Positions 42,735 through 51,662 of a stretch of 60,693 bases of DNA are shown in pieces (the first letter of the stretch is position 1; each line of letters starts with the position of its first letter). The stretch covers positions 1 through 60,693 of the forward strand of contig NZ_JAAXCM010000033.1 of the NCBI RefSeq assembly GCF_019734885.1, given 5' to 3'. The notes under the pieces were generated by a model that ran no database searches, was not told where the DNA came from, and was given only the letters and a program-made list of their open reading frames with translations. Made by a program: the position numbers and the translations under genes. The DNA is from Pseudocoprococcus catus. Lineage in GTDB: Bacteria > Bacillota > Clostridia > Lachnospirales > Lachnospiraceae.

Positions 42735-43394
42735 TCAACATTTTCCGAGCCGGATCAGAAAATCTGCATCAATGGTTCTGAAATCATCAATCACTGCATT
42801 GGCCTTTGACAAATCCTGCTCGCCGGATGTAGGGTTCTGATAACCAAGACAAGCCATGCCGGCTCTTACCGCAGCCAGTACACCATTGGCAGAATCTTCA
42901 ATGACAACACATGTTTCCGGTGTTTCCTGCAATTTCTCACATGTTTCAAGGAAAACATCCGGTGCCGGCTTGCCGTTTTTTACATCTTCACCTGAAAAGA
43001 TCAGATCAAAATACGAAAGGATTCCCAGCTTCTCCAAAACCGCATAGATAAAAGGGTAGGAAGAAGAAGACGCCACCGCCGTTTTTAACCCGTCAGCTTT
43101 GATACTCTCCAACAATGCAACAGAACCTTCTGTTGGTACAGCATCACTTTTTCTGACAAGACGAATCATTGTTGCTTCACGTTCTCTGATCATATCAGCC
43201 ACATCTGCATCCAGATGATAACGCTCTTTAAACAATTCGAACCGCAGCTGATTGGTTGTCCCTGCATAGTCTGTCATCTCTTCTACCGGCACCTCAACAC
43301 TATGGGCAGCCAGCGTCTGCTGGTCTCCCAGATAATGCATCGGCTGGCTGTCAATGAGCACACCATCCATATCGAATATAATCGCATGTATCAT
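42735..43394 (-). CDS. HAD-superfamily phosphatase, beta-phosphoglucomutase-like
   Basis: The 219-residue protein has HAD motif I IIFDMDGVLIDSQ near residue 5, motif II TAVASSS near 108, Lys/motif III GKPAPD near 148 and motif IV VIEDSANG near 170. The helical cap is of the C1 PGMB type. Phosphoglycolate, sugar phosphates or beta-phosphoglucomutase activity are all possible. It follows pepD by 14 bases. Confidence 0.88.
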   Translation of the reverse strand: MIHAIIFDMDGVLIDSQPMHYLGDQQTLAAHSVEVPVEEMTDYAGTTNQLRFELFKERYHLDADVADMIREREATMIRLVRKSDAVPTEGSVALLESIKADGLKTAVASSSSYPFIYAVLEKLGILSYFDLIFSGEDVKNGKPAPDVFLETCEKLQETPETCVVIEDSANGVLAAVRAGMACLGYQNPTSGEQDLSKANAVIDDFRTIDADFLIRLGKC

Positions 43395-43408
43395 TGCCGT
43401 CCATACCT

Positions 43409-44869
43409 CTAATTACAGTAATTTTTAAATTCTTTAAGAACCGTAAGAACAAGCTCATAGGTTCTTTCAACGGAAGCAATTCCAAGGCGTTCTCTTGATG
43501 TATGGATATCATACATCTCAGGTCCCATGCTGACCATATCAAGCCACGGCATCTTCTCAGAGAGCAGACCGCATTCCAGTCCGGCATGGATCATCTCGAT
43601 AGATGCTTCATTGCCTGTCTGTTCCTCATAAATCTTCTTGCACAGCGCACAGATTTTTGAATTCGGATTAAATGGCCATTCCGGATAATCCCCCCGGAAA
43701 GTCATCTCCCCACCCAAAAATTCTGTCATATATCTGAGTTTATCCATCATCAATGTTTTCAGGGATTTTACTGAACTCCTGATGGCCCATGTCATGACAA
43801 TGCCTTCCTCTGTTGTCTTCAAAATACCAAGATTCAATGAACTTTCAACAAGTCCCGGAAGATCCGCACTCATGGTCTGGATGCCGTTTGGCACCTGCAT
43901 CAGCATGAAAATTACCTTCTCAGTCAATGCCATAGAGAAGACTTCATAGCCTCCTTCCGCACGTACATCCGCATCGATGGCGATCACCGGATCACACACA
44001 TGGAACTCACTGCGTACTTTCTCCTGAAAAGCAGCTGCCAGAGACTGGATCTCATCGATGTCTTCATCGGATACCACAATCTCAGCCTTACTATCTACAG
44101 GAATCGCATTGTCCTTGTCTCCGCCATCCACGGAAATAATACAAAACGGCAGTGCTTCATGCAGTTCAAACAACAGTCTGCCAAGTAAAATATTGGCATT
44201 GGCACGCCCCTTGTCAATCTCTGAACCTGAATGGCCGCCCACAAGACCGTGTACACGCAGTGTCATTGCCGTTCCCTCAGCAGACGCACAGCTCATCGGC
44301 AAAACAGCTGTGGCTTTCACGCCGCCTGCACAGCCAGCCAGAAAATGGCCTTCGTCCTCCGAATCAAGATTCAGAAGATACTTTGCCTTCAGATCCGTTG
44401 TATCCAGTGCAATGGCACCTTCCATTCCAACTTCCTCTTCTGTTGTAAACACAACTTCCAGTTCCGGATGTGCAATTGCATTGTCCTCAAGAATAGCCAG
44501 TCCCATGGCAACCGCAATGCCGTCATCACCGCCAAGGGTTGTTCCCTCTGCATGAACATATCCGTCTTCAACAACCAGATTCAGGCCGTCCTTTTCAAAA
44601 TCAAAATCCACACCTGCATCTTTGACGCAAACCATATCCAGATGTCCCTGGATCATCAGAACCGGCGCCTCACCATAACCTTCAGAAGCAGGTTTTCTGA
44701 TAACCACATTGTATTCCTCATCCTGACGGACCTCAAGATTCAAAGACTGTGCCACAGAAACACAGTAATCACTGATAGCTTTCACATTGTAAGAGCCATG
44801 TGGAATCTTGCAGATCTCCTCAAAATAATAAAAAACACGTTCAGGTTTTAAACCTTCTAAAACTCCCAT
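43409..44869 (-). CDS. pepD: Aminoacyl-histidine dipeptidase PepD
   Basis: The 486-residue M20 metallopeptidase has MIQGHLDMVCV near residue 73, GTTLGGDDGIAVAMGLA near 113 and VFTTEEEVGM near 145, giving the two-zinc site with the catalytic Glu. A long insert before the C-terminal lobe (PNGIQTMSADLPGLVESS) is the PepD/Xaa-His dimerisation region. It cleaves unspecific dipeptides such as carnosine. Length and motifs match PepD well. Confidence 0.95.
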   Translation of the reverse strand: MGVLEGLKPERVFYYFEEICKIPHGSYNVKAISDYCVSVAQSLNLEVRQDEEYNVVIRKPASEGYGEAPVLMIQGHLDMVCVKDAGVDFDFEKDGLNLVVEDGYVHAEGTTLGGDDGIAVAMGLAILEDNAIAHPELEVVFTTEEEVGMEGAIALDTTDLKAKYLLNLDSEDEGHFLAGCAGGVKATAVLPMSCASAEGTAMTLRVHGLVGGHSGSEIDKGRANANILLGRLLFELHEALPFCIISVDGGDKDNAIPVDSKAEIVVSDEDIDEIQSLAAAFQEKVRSEFHVCDPVIAIDADVRAEGGYEVFSMALTEKVIFMLMQVPNGIQTMSADLPGLVESSLNLGILKTTEEGIVMTWAIRSSVKSLKTLMMDKLRYMTEFLGGEMTFRGDYPEWPFNPNSKICALCKKIYEEQTGNEASIEMIHAGLECGLLSEKMPWLDMVSMGPEMYDIHTSRERLGIASVERTYELVLTVLKEFKNYCN

Positions 44870-44889
44870 TTCTATCTCCCAAAATAAAA

Positions 44890-46254
44890 TTAATTTTTAA
44901 AACTGTGAATTGGCGCAGGTATTCTGCCGCCTCGATTGATGAAATCCGAACAATCAAATTCATTGACTTTCATGATCGGCGCATAACCAAGTAATCCGCC
45001 AAACTCAGCTGTATCGCCGACTTTCATGCCATGTACAGGAATGAGACGGACAGCTGTTGTCTTCTGATTGATCATACCGATGGCCATCTCGTCGGCGATC
45101 ATACCGGAAATGGTCGTCGCCTTTGTATCACCCGGAATAGCAATCATATCCAGGCCAACAGAACATACACATGTCATGGCTTCCAGTTTCTCCATTGTCA
45201 ATGCACCTTCCAGTACAGAATCGATCATTCCCTGATCTTCTGATACAGGAATAAATGCACCTGAAAGACCGCCCACATAAGAAGAAGCCATGATACCACC
45301 CTTCTTTACCTGATCGTTTAACAGAGCCAGTGCTGCTGTTGTTCCCGGTGCACCTACACGTTCAAGCCCCATTTCCTGAAGGATCTCAGCAACACTGTCG
45401 CCCACGGCCGGTGTCGGAGCAAGAGAAAGGTCAATAATACCGAATGGTACATTCAGGCGTCTGGATGCTTCCTGAGCAACCAGCTGACCGACACGTGTTA
45501 CCTTGAAAGCTGTCTTCTTGATGGTCTCACAAAGAACGCCGAAGTCCTGCCCTCTCACTTCTTCAATGGCACGTTTAACAACCCCGGGTCCGCTGACACC
45601 TACATTGATGACAACATCCCCTTCTGTAACGCCATGAAAAGCACCTGCCATAAATGGATTATCATCCGGGGCATTGCAGAAAATAACAAGCTTCGCACAT
45701 CCAAGGGAATCATCGTCCTTTGTCAGCTCTGCTGTTTTCTTGACAGTCTCACCAAGCATCTTCACCGCATCCATATCAATGCCTGTCTTTGTTGATCCCA
45801 CATTCACAGAACTGCAGACAAGCTCTGTCTCAGCCAGAGCCTGAGGAATGGATTCGATCAGCAGTTTGTCTGCCGGCGTCATGCCTTTGGATACAAGTGC
45901 TGAATAACCGCCGAGGAAATTGATGCCCACCGTATGGGCAGCCTTGTCCAGTGACTTCGCGATCTTCACATAATCTTCCGGTGTTTTGCAGCAGCTGCCG
46001 CCTACCAACGCAATAGGTGTAACAGAAATTCGCTTATTGACAATCGGAATGCCGTAATCCAATTCGATTTGTTCTCCGACCTTTACAAGATTTTCTGCCT
46101 TCTCAGTAATCTTGCGATATATTTTGTCACAAACAACATCCACATCATTATCACAGCAGTCAAGGAGACTGATACCCATTGTAATCGTACGGACATCCAG
46201 ATTGGATTCCTCAATCATCTTGTTCGTTTCCTGAACTTCAAATACATTGATCAT
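44890..46254 (-). CDS. PFL family protein (UPF0210/DUF711)
   Basis: The 454-residue protein begins [33 protein letters not shown] and has [32 protein letters not shown] and [26 protein letters not shown], all typical of the widely conserved DUF711 group. Its fold is related to pyruvate formate-lyase, but it lacks a recognised glycyl-radical site. The next-door ACT-domain protein is its constant partner in Firmicutes, which suggests amino-acid-regulated activity. Reaction unknown. Confidence 0.93.
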   Translation of the reverse strand: MINVFEVQETNKMIEESNLDVRTITMGISLLDCCDNDVDVVCDKIYRKITEKAENLVKVGEQIELDYGIPIVNKRISVTPIALVGGSCCKTPEDYVKIAKSLDKAAHTVGINFLGGYSALVSKGMTPADKLLIESIPQALAETELVCSSVNVGSTKTGIDMDAVKMLGETVKKTAELTKDDDSLGCAKLVIFCNAPDDNPFMAGAFHGVTEGDVVINVGVSGPGVVKRAIEEVRGQDFGVLCETIKKTAFKVTRVGQLVAQEASRRLNVPFGIIDLSLAPTPAVGDSVAEILQEMGLERVGAPGTTAALALLNDQVKKGGIMASSYVGGLSGAFIPVSEDQGMIDSVLEGALTMEKLEAMTCVCSVGLDMIAIPGDTKATTISGMIADEMAIGMINQKTTAVRLIPVHGMKVGDTAEFGGLLGYAPIMKVNEFDCSDFINRGGRIPAPIHSFKN

Positions 46255-46272
46255 TTATCTTACCCGCCTTTA

Positions 46273-46545
46273 TTAAATTCTATGCATGATATCAAAAATC
46301 TCTTCGTGCTGCATCTTGATTTGTACACCGAGGTCTTCCCCGATTTTCTCCAGATCTTTGACAAGGGAAGCAAATTCTTTATCCGCACCATTGACATCTA
46401 CGATCATCATCATATGGAAATAACCCTGGATAATAGACTGATCAATATCAAGAATATTGATTTTGTGTTCTGCAAGATATGTACATACGGCTGCAATAAT
46501 ACCTACTCTGTCCTTACCAATAACTGTAATGATTGTCCTGTTCAT
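46273..46545 (-). CDS. ACT-domain protein (UPF0237)
   Basis: The 90-residue protein is a single ACT domain: TIITVIGKDRVGIIAAVCTYLAEHKINILDID is the ligand-binding beta-alpha-beta start. It is 18 bases upstream of the DUF711 gene, a conserved pairing, and likely acts as its amino-acid-sensing subunit. Confidence 0.94.
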   Translation of the reverse strand: MNRTIITVIGKDRVGIIAAVCTYLAEHKINILDIDQSIIQGYFHMMMIVDVNGADKEFASLVKDLEKIGEDLGVQIKMQHEEIFDIMHRI

Positions 46546-46562
46546 GATTCAATACCTCCGTT

Positions 46563-47357
46563 TTATAATGTGATAATGGCCATTGCCTCATCTCTTGGGG
46601 CAACGCTGACCGGCAGCGTTTCTTTTGTTACTGAAAAATCTCTTTCCAGCTCATTCTGAACGGCTTTAAGCGCAAGCTCAGGGAAATTATTCTCTTTGCT
46701 CAAATGGCCCAGGATCACTTTCTGCAATCTCTCATTCAAAAGTCTGCCGATCAGCTGACCGGACATCTCATTGCAAAGATGACCATAATTGCCTGCAATT
46801 CTGCGCTTTAACTGATAGGGATACGGCCCTGCCTGGAGCATATGCAGATCATAGTTGGCTTCCACATAGAGCAGATCGCAGTCCTGAAGTTCATTGACAA
46901 TGGAATCATCAAAGTACCCAAGATCTGTCACTGTCCCGATTCTTGAGTCTGCCGATTCAATCTGATAGCTGACAGGATCCCTTGCATCATGGGGAATAGA
47001 AAAAGGATGGATGTCTAGATTGTTAATCTTAAAACTCTCTCCAGGACGAATCACATGAAAAAGTGACTCGTCTAATTTACCAAGAGACTTTGTTCTCCAT
47101 ATTTCTTCCAGCGTTCCTCTTGTTCCGTAAATCGGCACATGGTATTTTCTTGACCAGACACCAATTCCCTGAATATGATCCAGATGCTCATGGGTCACAA
47201 GAAGTGCATCAATATCCGAACCCTCTGTGCCGAAACTCTTCAGTCCCAGCTCAATTCGTTTCTTACTGATACCCGCATCGATCAAAATATGTGTATCATC
47301 ATTTGCTGCATACAGACAGTTGCCGCTGCTGCCGCTGGCAATTGTTGAAAATTGCAT
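46563..47357 (-). CDS. YycJ/WalJ-type MBL-fold hydrolase
   Basis: The 264-residue protein starts MQFSTIASGSSGNCLYA and has VTHEHLDHIQG near residue 58 (HxHxDH), an IPHDARDPVSY segment and LGHLSKENNFPELAL near 220. This is the YycJ group of metallo-beta-lactamase proteins related to 5'-3' exonucleases, linked to the WalRK region in Bacilli. Here it is separate from walRK. The start at 47357 fits GAGAGG nine bases upstream. Confidence 0.93.
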   Translation of the reverse strand: MQFSTIASGSSGNCLYAANDDTHILIDAGISKKRIELGLKSFGTEGSDIDALLVTHEHLDHIQGIGVWSRKYHVPIYGTRGTLEEIWRTKSLGKLDESLFHVIRPGESFKINNLDIHPFSIPHDARDPVSYQIESADSRIGTVTDLGYFDDSIVNELQDCDLLYVEANYDLHMLQAGPYPYQLKRRIAGNYGHLCNEMSGQLIGRLLNERLQKVILGHLSKENNFPELALKAVQNELERDFSVTKETLPVSVAPRDEAMAIITL

Positions 47358-47465
47358 GCATCTCATCCTCTCATCGTATAATAAAACAGAACTTCGGATA
47401 AAAATCTCTGAAAACAGAGCCGAATTCCGTGCCCGGATGTCCAGCGTCCGGGACTTTTACATTAG

Positions 47466-47494
47466 ATTATAATCCATCGACATTTTAAACGCAA
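47466..47494 (-). promoter_or_regulatory. Promoter of the YycJ-ACT-PFL operon
   Basis: TTGCGT (47494-47489), a 17-base spacer and TATAAT (47471-47466) on the minus strand. The leader of about 100 bases contains a CCCGGA-n9-TCCGGG hairpin and a smaller CTCTG/CAGAG hairpin before the ATG. Confidence 0.7.
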
Positions 47495-47528
47495 CATTTA
47501 TTTTGTATTAGCACACTAATTCATCAAA

Positions 47529-47565
47529 GTATACAAAAGGCTGCCTTCAGGCAACTTTTGTATAC
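47529..47565. terminator. Palindrome after coaE, likely terminator
   Basis: GTATACAAAAG and CTTTTGTATAC are perfect 11-base arms, with an inner TGCCTtcAGGCA pairing that makes one long stem. It lies 16 bases past the coaE stop. Although the T run is short (CTTTTG), position and strength favour transcription termination of polA-coaE. Confidence 0.6.
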
Positions 47566-47581
47566 AACAAATTTCAGATAT

Positions 47582-48169
47582 CTAAACCAATTTCTTCTTT
47601 AACTGTTCACGAACCGCATCCAGCGTTGTATTATTCTCGATCACAAATGCGCATTTATCGAAAAAGACTTCATCCGGCTGCTGATTTCGCATCACTGCAT
47701 CCACTTTTTCATCGGAGTAATTGCGGTTTTCTTTCATACGCTGTCTTCGGATCTCCGGTTTTGTATAAACATACCAAAATTCATCGCAGATATTCTCATA
47801 GCCGCATTCAAGAAGAAGTGCTGCCTCCACCGCCGCAAAACGGTAATTGCCGGAGGCTTCTGCTTCAGCGATCTGCCTTTTAATCTCTTCTTTGACATAA
47901 GGATGGGTCATGCTGTTTAATTTCTCCAGGGCTTCCTCATTGTTAAAGACATGATCCGCCAATTTCCTTCTGTCAATCTCTCCGTCTTCCATCAGAATAT
48001 CCCTGCCGAAATAATCAACGATCAGACGATAGCTGACATGCCCTTTCTGCGTCAATTCTCTGGCAACCTCATCTGCCATGATCACATAGCCCCGGAAATC
48101 ATCCTGCAGCATCCGGATCACTTCGGATTTGCCTGTTCCGGCACCGCCGGTAATACCATATACCTTCAT
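47582..48169 (-). CDS. coaE: Dephospho-CoA kinase
   Basis: The 195-residue protein has the P-loop GITGGAGTGKS near residue 5, the substrate-binding DEVARELTQKG near 33 and the LID region. It makes the last step of coenzyme A synthesis. It lies 14 bases after polA, a conserved Firmicute arrangement. Confidence 0.95.
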   Translation of the reverse strand: MKVYGITGGAGTGKSEVIRMLQDDFRGYVIMADEVARELTQKGHVSYRLIVDYFGRDILMEDGEIDRRKLADHVFNNEEALEKLNSMTHPYVKEEIKRQIAEAEASGNYRFAAVEAALLLECGYENICDEFWYVYTKPEIRRQRMKENRNYSDEKVDAVMRNQQPDEVFFDKCAFVIENNTTLDAVREQLKKKLV

Positions 48170-48183
48170 CTGTCTCTTCCCCT

Positions 48184-50820
48184 TTATTTTAATTCATACC
48201 AGTTATGACCCGTATGCATATCCACTTCAAGTGGAACTGCAAGCCGGGCTGCATGTTCCATTTCCTCTTTCAGGATATGCTTCACTTCATCCACCTCATC
48301 CAGTGTGGCTTCAATGAGCAGCTCATCGTGGATCTGAAGGATCAACTGTGATTTCATCTGCTGTCTCTTCAGCCGCCTGTCCACTCTGACCATAGCAATT
48401 TTGATAATATCCGCAGCAGTTCCCTGGATCGGAGAATTCATGGCGATACGCTCACCAAATGAGCGCTGCATAAAATTGCTGGAAAGAAGTTCCGGAACCG
48501 GACGGCGTCTGCCAAACATTGTCACTGCATAGCCTTTCTCCCTGGCATCCGCCACCGAACGTTCAAGAAAAGCCTTAATTCCCGGATAAGTCTCAAAATA
48601 CTGCTGGATATAATTTTCAGCTTCTTTCCTGGTTATACTCAAATCCTGGCTCAGTCCAAAAGAGCTGATGCCGTAGACAATGCCGAAATTAACCGCCTTG
48701 GCGTTGCTTCTCTGAGCCGGCGTAACTTCATCAAAGGGTGTGTGGAATACCTGAGAAGCCGTCATCCGATGGATATCCTGCGCTTCTTTGTATGCCTGTA
48801 TCAGGTGTTCATCCCCTGCCATATGTGCCAGAACACGCAATTCAATCTGGGAATAATCGGCATTCACAAAAATACAGCCTTCCTTCGGCACAAAGACTTT
48901 TCGGATCAGACGCCCAAGTTCCATTCTCACAGGAATATTCTGCAGGTTCGGTTCGGTGCTGCTGATACGTCCGGTTGCCGTAATGGTCTGATTAAACTTG
49001 CCGTGTATCCGGTGATCATCCGGTCTGATATACCCCGCCAATCCGTCCGCATAGGTGGATTTCAGCTTTGTCAGCTGACGATACTCCAGAATCTGACCAA
49101 TGATCGGATCATACGAACGCAGTTTTTCAAGGATATCTGCGGATGTAGAGTAGCCGGTCTTTGTCTTCTTGGCAAAAGGCAATCCCAATTTTTCAAAAAG
49201 GATCACACCCAGCTGTTTCGGCGAGTTAATATTAAAGTTTTCTCCTGCCAGCTCATAAATATTCTTCTCAAGCTCTGCAATTCTTTCTGTCAGCTGGCTG
49301 CCGTATTCTTCCAGGGCATCTTTCTCCACACAGATACCGGCTTTCTCCATATCATACAGAGCAAAAACCAGGGGCATCTCAATTGTCTCGAAAAGTTTTG
49401 TCATCTCTGTTTCTTTCAGACGCTGTGACAATGTCTCATAAGCCATCACCGGGATCATTGACGCATATGCCGCATAATGGCCGAAATTCTCAGCATCCTT
49501 CTCATACGCTTCCGCCAGAGACTGCTTCTTCAGCCAATCTGCTCTGGATGGCACTGTCATTCCAAGAAAATCCTGCGCAATGCCGTCATACGTATAACTG
49601 TCCTTCAACGGATTCAACAGATACGCTGCGATCGCCGCGTCAAAAACCGGATCTTCTTCCATCAGATCCAGACTGTAAAGCTGAGGTTTTACATCGATCA
49701 TGCAACAGCTTTCTGACCTGCGGACAGCCGATACTGTCATATCCCTAAGCACTTCCCTGGTCATCACCCCTGAAGCAGGAATAAATACCGGTTTCCTGTC
49801 TTCTTTGCAGGCAGCCAGGCCCTCCAGTTCACCCTCTGAAATATAACAAACACCCAGTTTCGTTGTCTCACTGATTCCTTCCAGCCATTGTACGGCCTCA
49901 GCAAAATCCGAAAGGACTTCTGCTGTCTGATAGGAAACAGCCGCCGCCTCTGCCACACCGTCAAAACGCTTGAGGATATTCTTCAATTCCAGACGTTTCA
50001 TAATACTGTAAGAATCTTCATTCATCATCTGGCCGATTGCCGCATCTTCCAATTTAAAATCAAGCACACAATCCGTCTTAATTGTTGCCAGTACTTTGCT
50101 GAACTGTGCCTGTTCATAATATGCTGCCAGGTTCTCTGAGGCTTTCTTCGGCTTCAGCTCAGACACATGCTCATGGGCCGTCTCAATGCTGTGCCATGTA
50201 CTGATGATCTTGGAAGCTGTCTTCTCTCCAATACCCGGAACCCCCGGAATATTGTCAGATGTATCGCCCATCAATGCCTTCATATCAATAAATTCCGTCG
50301 GTGTCACCTGATACTTTTCAAAAACATCCGCCGCATAATAATCTTCAATCTCTGTTCCTGCCATCTTTGTCTTCGGAATACGGATCTTGACCTTATCTGT
50401 AGCCAGCTGCAGAAGATCCCTGTCACCGGAAATGATCGAAACATCATAGCCTGCCGCTTCATATCGCTTACCAAGCGTGCCAAGAATATCATCCGCCTCG
50501 TATCCTGCATGTTCCAGCGTCGGAATCTGCATAGCATGGAGTACCTCCTTGATCAGGGGCACCTGTTCGCGCAGCTCTTCCGGCATCGGTTTACGCGTAC
50601 CTTTATATGCCTCAAACATCTCATGCCGAAAAGTCGGTGCATGGACATCAAATGCCACTGCAAGATACTCCGCTTTCTCTTCATCAAGAATCTTAAACAT
50701 AATATTTAGGAAACCATATACCGCATTGGTATGCAATCCCTCCGCATTGGATAAAAGTGGAATTCCGTAATAAGCTCTGTTCAAAATGCTGTGGCCGTCT
50801 ATCAATATTACTTTACTCAT
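48184..50820 (-). CDS. polA: DNA polymerase I
   Basis: The 878-residue protein has three parts: the 5'-3' exonuclease/FEN domain (residues 1-290; ILIDGHSILNRAYYG, EADDILGT, GDRDLLQLA), a middle 3'-5' exonuclease-like domain (about 310-470), and the family A polymerase domain (NADYSQIELRVLAH, RSNAKAVNFGIVYG, QIHDELLIEA). The middle domain lacks the DxE proofreading residues, as in Bacillus PolA, so it should be proofreading-deficient. It fills gaps and removes RNA primers. Start MSKVILIDGH at 50820. Confidence 0.97.
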   Translation of the reverse strand: MSKVILIDGHSILNRAYYGIPLLSNAEGLHTNAVYGFLNIMFKILDEEKAEYLAVAFDVHAPTFRHEMFEAYKGTRKPMPEELREQVPLIKEVLHAMQIPTLEHAGYEADDILGTLGKRYEAAGYDVSIISGDRDLLQLATDKVKIRIPKTKMAGTEIEDYYAADVFEKYQVTPTEFIDMKALMGDTSDNIPGVPGIGEKTASKIISTWHSIETAHEHVSELKPKKASENLAAYYEQAQFSKVLATIKTDCVLDFKLEDAAIGQMMNEDSYSIMKRLELKNILKRFDGVAEAAAVSYQTAEVLSDFAEAVQWLEGISETTKLGVCYISEGELEGLAACKEDRKPVFIPASGVMTREVLRDMTVSAVRRSESCCMIDVKPQLYSLDLMEEDPVFDAAIAAYLLNPLKDSYTYDGIAQDFLGMTVPSRADWLKKQSLAEAYEKDAENFGHYAAYASMIPVMAYETLSQRLKETEMTKLFETIEMPLVFALYDMEKAGICVEKDALEEYGSQLTERIAELEKNIYELAGENFNINSPKQLGVILFEKLGLPFAKKTKTGYSTSADILEKLRSYDPIIGQILEYRQLTKLKSTYADGLAGYIRPDDHRIHGKFNQTITATGRISSTEPNLQNIPVRMELGRLIRKVFVPKEGCIFVNADYSQIELRVLAHMAGDEHLIQAYKEAQDIHRMTASQVFHTPFDEVTPAQRSNAKAVNFGIVYGISSFGLSQDLSITRKEAENYIQQYFETYPGIKAFLERSVADAREKGYAVTMFGRRRPVPELLSSNFMQRSFGERIAMNSPIQGTAADIIKIAMVRVDRRLKRQQMKSQLILQIHDELLIEATLDEVDEVKHILKEEMEHAARLAVPLEVDMHTGHNWYELK

Positions 50821-51397
50821 TTAAAAACCAATCCTTTTCTATCTTGTTTTCCTCCGGCAAAGCCCGTTGATCAACTTCTAATCCTGCCGGCAGGATTACC
50901 GGATGCTGCCATTCAAAATTCAGTCTGCATTGATATGGTGACGGCAATACATCTTCATCACGAATCTTCCCGGTGGCTTCATCTTTACCGAACCAGAACG
51001 TATACAATGACAGTGCCGCCTCATTCCGAAAATCATCAATAGACTGAATTTTGTTCTCACTGGAAATAAACACATGTACCGAAAAAACGATTATAATGAT
51101 CAGGGTAGCTGCCACTGCACGACGCAAAACCCTACGATTATGTTCTGCACGTCTGCGCATATATAAACCATGCTGCTCGGATTCAATAAAATCGCTCAGA
51201 TTCTTTTTAAAATCCAATGTCTCGGAATGTTCTTCATCCAGCTGCAGCAGACCGGTTGTAATCATATAATAGACTTCCAGCTCATCATAACAGTCACGAC
51301 AGGATGCAATATGCTCCAAAAAAGCCTCTAGCTGTTCATCTGTCAATCTCTTCTCTATAAAGCCCTGAATCATTCGCTGTACGTCATGACATTTCAC
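50813..51397 (-). CDS. Zinc-finger anti-sigma-like membrane protein
   Basis: The 194-residue protein has an N-terminal zf-HC2-like domain (EAFLEHIASCRDCYDEL: HxxxCxxC), a basic stretch, one membrane helix (AATLIIIIVFSVHVFIS, about residues 81-97) and an outer C-terminal domain of about 95 residues. This is the plan of ECF anti-sigma factors such as RsiW, but no sigma-factor gene is adjacent. The GTG start at 51397 is chosen for its GGAGG; the ATG-started frame to 51436 reads through the hairpin. It overlaps polA by eight bases. A strong leader hairpin precedes it. Confidence 0.75.
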   Translation of the reverse strand: MKCHDVQRMIQGFIEKRLTDEQLEAFLEHIASCRDCYDELEVYYMITTGLLQLDEEHSETLDFKKNLSDFIESEQHGLYMRRRAEHNRRVLRRAVAATLIIIIVFSVHVFISSENKIQSIDDFRNEAALSLYTFWFGKDEATGKIRDEDVLPSPYQCRLNFEWQHPVILPAGLEVDQRALPEENKIEKDWFLNE

Positions 51398-51416
51398 TTT
51401 GCATCCTCCTTTTAAA

Positions 51417-51468
51417 AAGCACTTCTTTTGATACATGCATTCTCACGTATTCTTCAAAAGAAGTGCTT
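51417..51468 (-). promoter_or_regulatory. Leader attenuator-like hairpin before the anti-sigma-like gene
   Basis: Perfect 15-base arms AAGCACTTCTTTTGA / TCAAAAGAAGTGCTT with a 22-base loop are followed on the minus strand by TTTTTAAAAGGAGG, i.e. a T run then the ribosome-binding site. It lies within the first 70 bases of the predicted transcript, so it is a candidate transcription attenuator. Confidence 0.65.
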
Positions 51469-51490
51469 CTCTCATCTCTCACTTGCATTT

Positions 51491-51519
51491 ATTATAAATC
51501 ATTTTTCACTGTTTGTCAC
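51491..51519 (-). promoter_or_regulatory. Promoter of the anti-sigma-like gene and polA
   Basis: GTGACA (51519-51514), a 17-base spacer and TATAAT (51496-51491) on the minus strand, back to back with the moaA promoter on the plus strand. Confidence 0.75.
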
Positions 51520-51530
51520 CTGTGATTTTC

Positions 51531-51559
51531 TTGACGTTTCTCCGGTTTCGATATATAGT
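51531..51559 (+). promoter_or_regulatory. Promoter of moaA-mogA
   Basis: TTGACG (51531-51536), a 17-base spacer and TATAGT (51554-51559) on the plus strand, about 104 bases before the moaA ATG. The -35 elements of the two divergent promoters are only 12 bases apart, so a shared regulator could act on both. Confidence 0.75.
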
Positions 51560-51570
51560 TATATTACGCA

Positions 51571-51640
51571 GTCGGGAAATACCGACATCGATAAGTATTG
51601 CGCTATTTTGCGCAGAAATTCCCGGCAGACAACCGTCTGC
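51571..51640 (+). promoter_or_regulatory. Structured leader of moaA (three hairpins)
   Basis: The 5' leader has three stems in a row: GTCGG-gaaata-CCGAC (51571-51586), GCGC-tatttt-GCGC (51600-51613) and GCAGAC-aacc-GTCTGC (51625-51640), then GGGAGG and the ATG. A Moco riboswitch is possible before a moaA gene, but I could not match its conserved core, so the type is left open. Confidence 0.45.
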
Positions 51641-51662
51641 TGTGGATTTTTGGGAGGATTTT

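Noticed and set aside
51513-51662. N-terminal extension of MoaA to 51513
   Set aside because: It spans the predicted promoter and leader hairpins, and the ribosome-binding site and family start agree with 51663.
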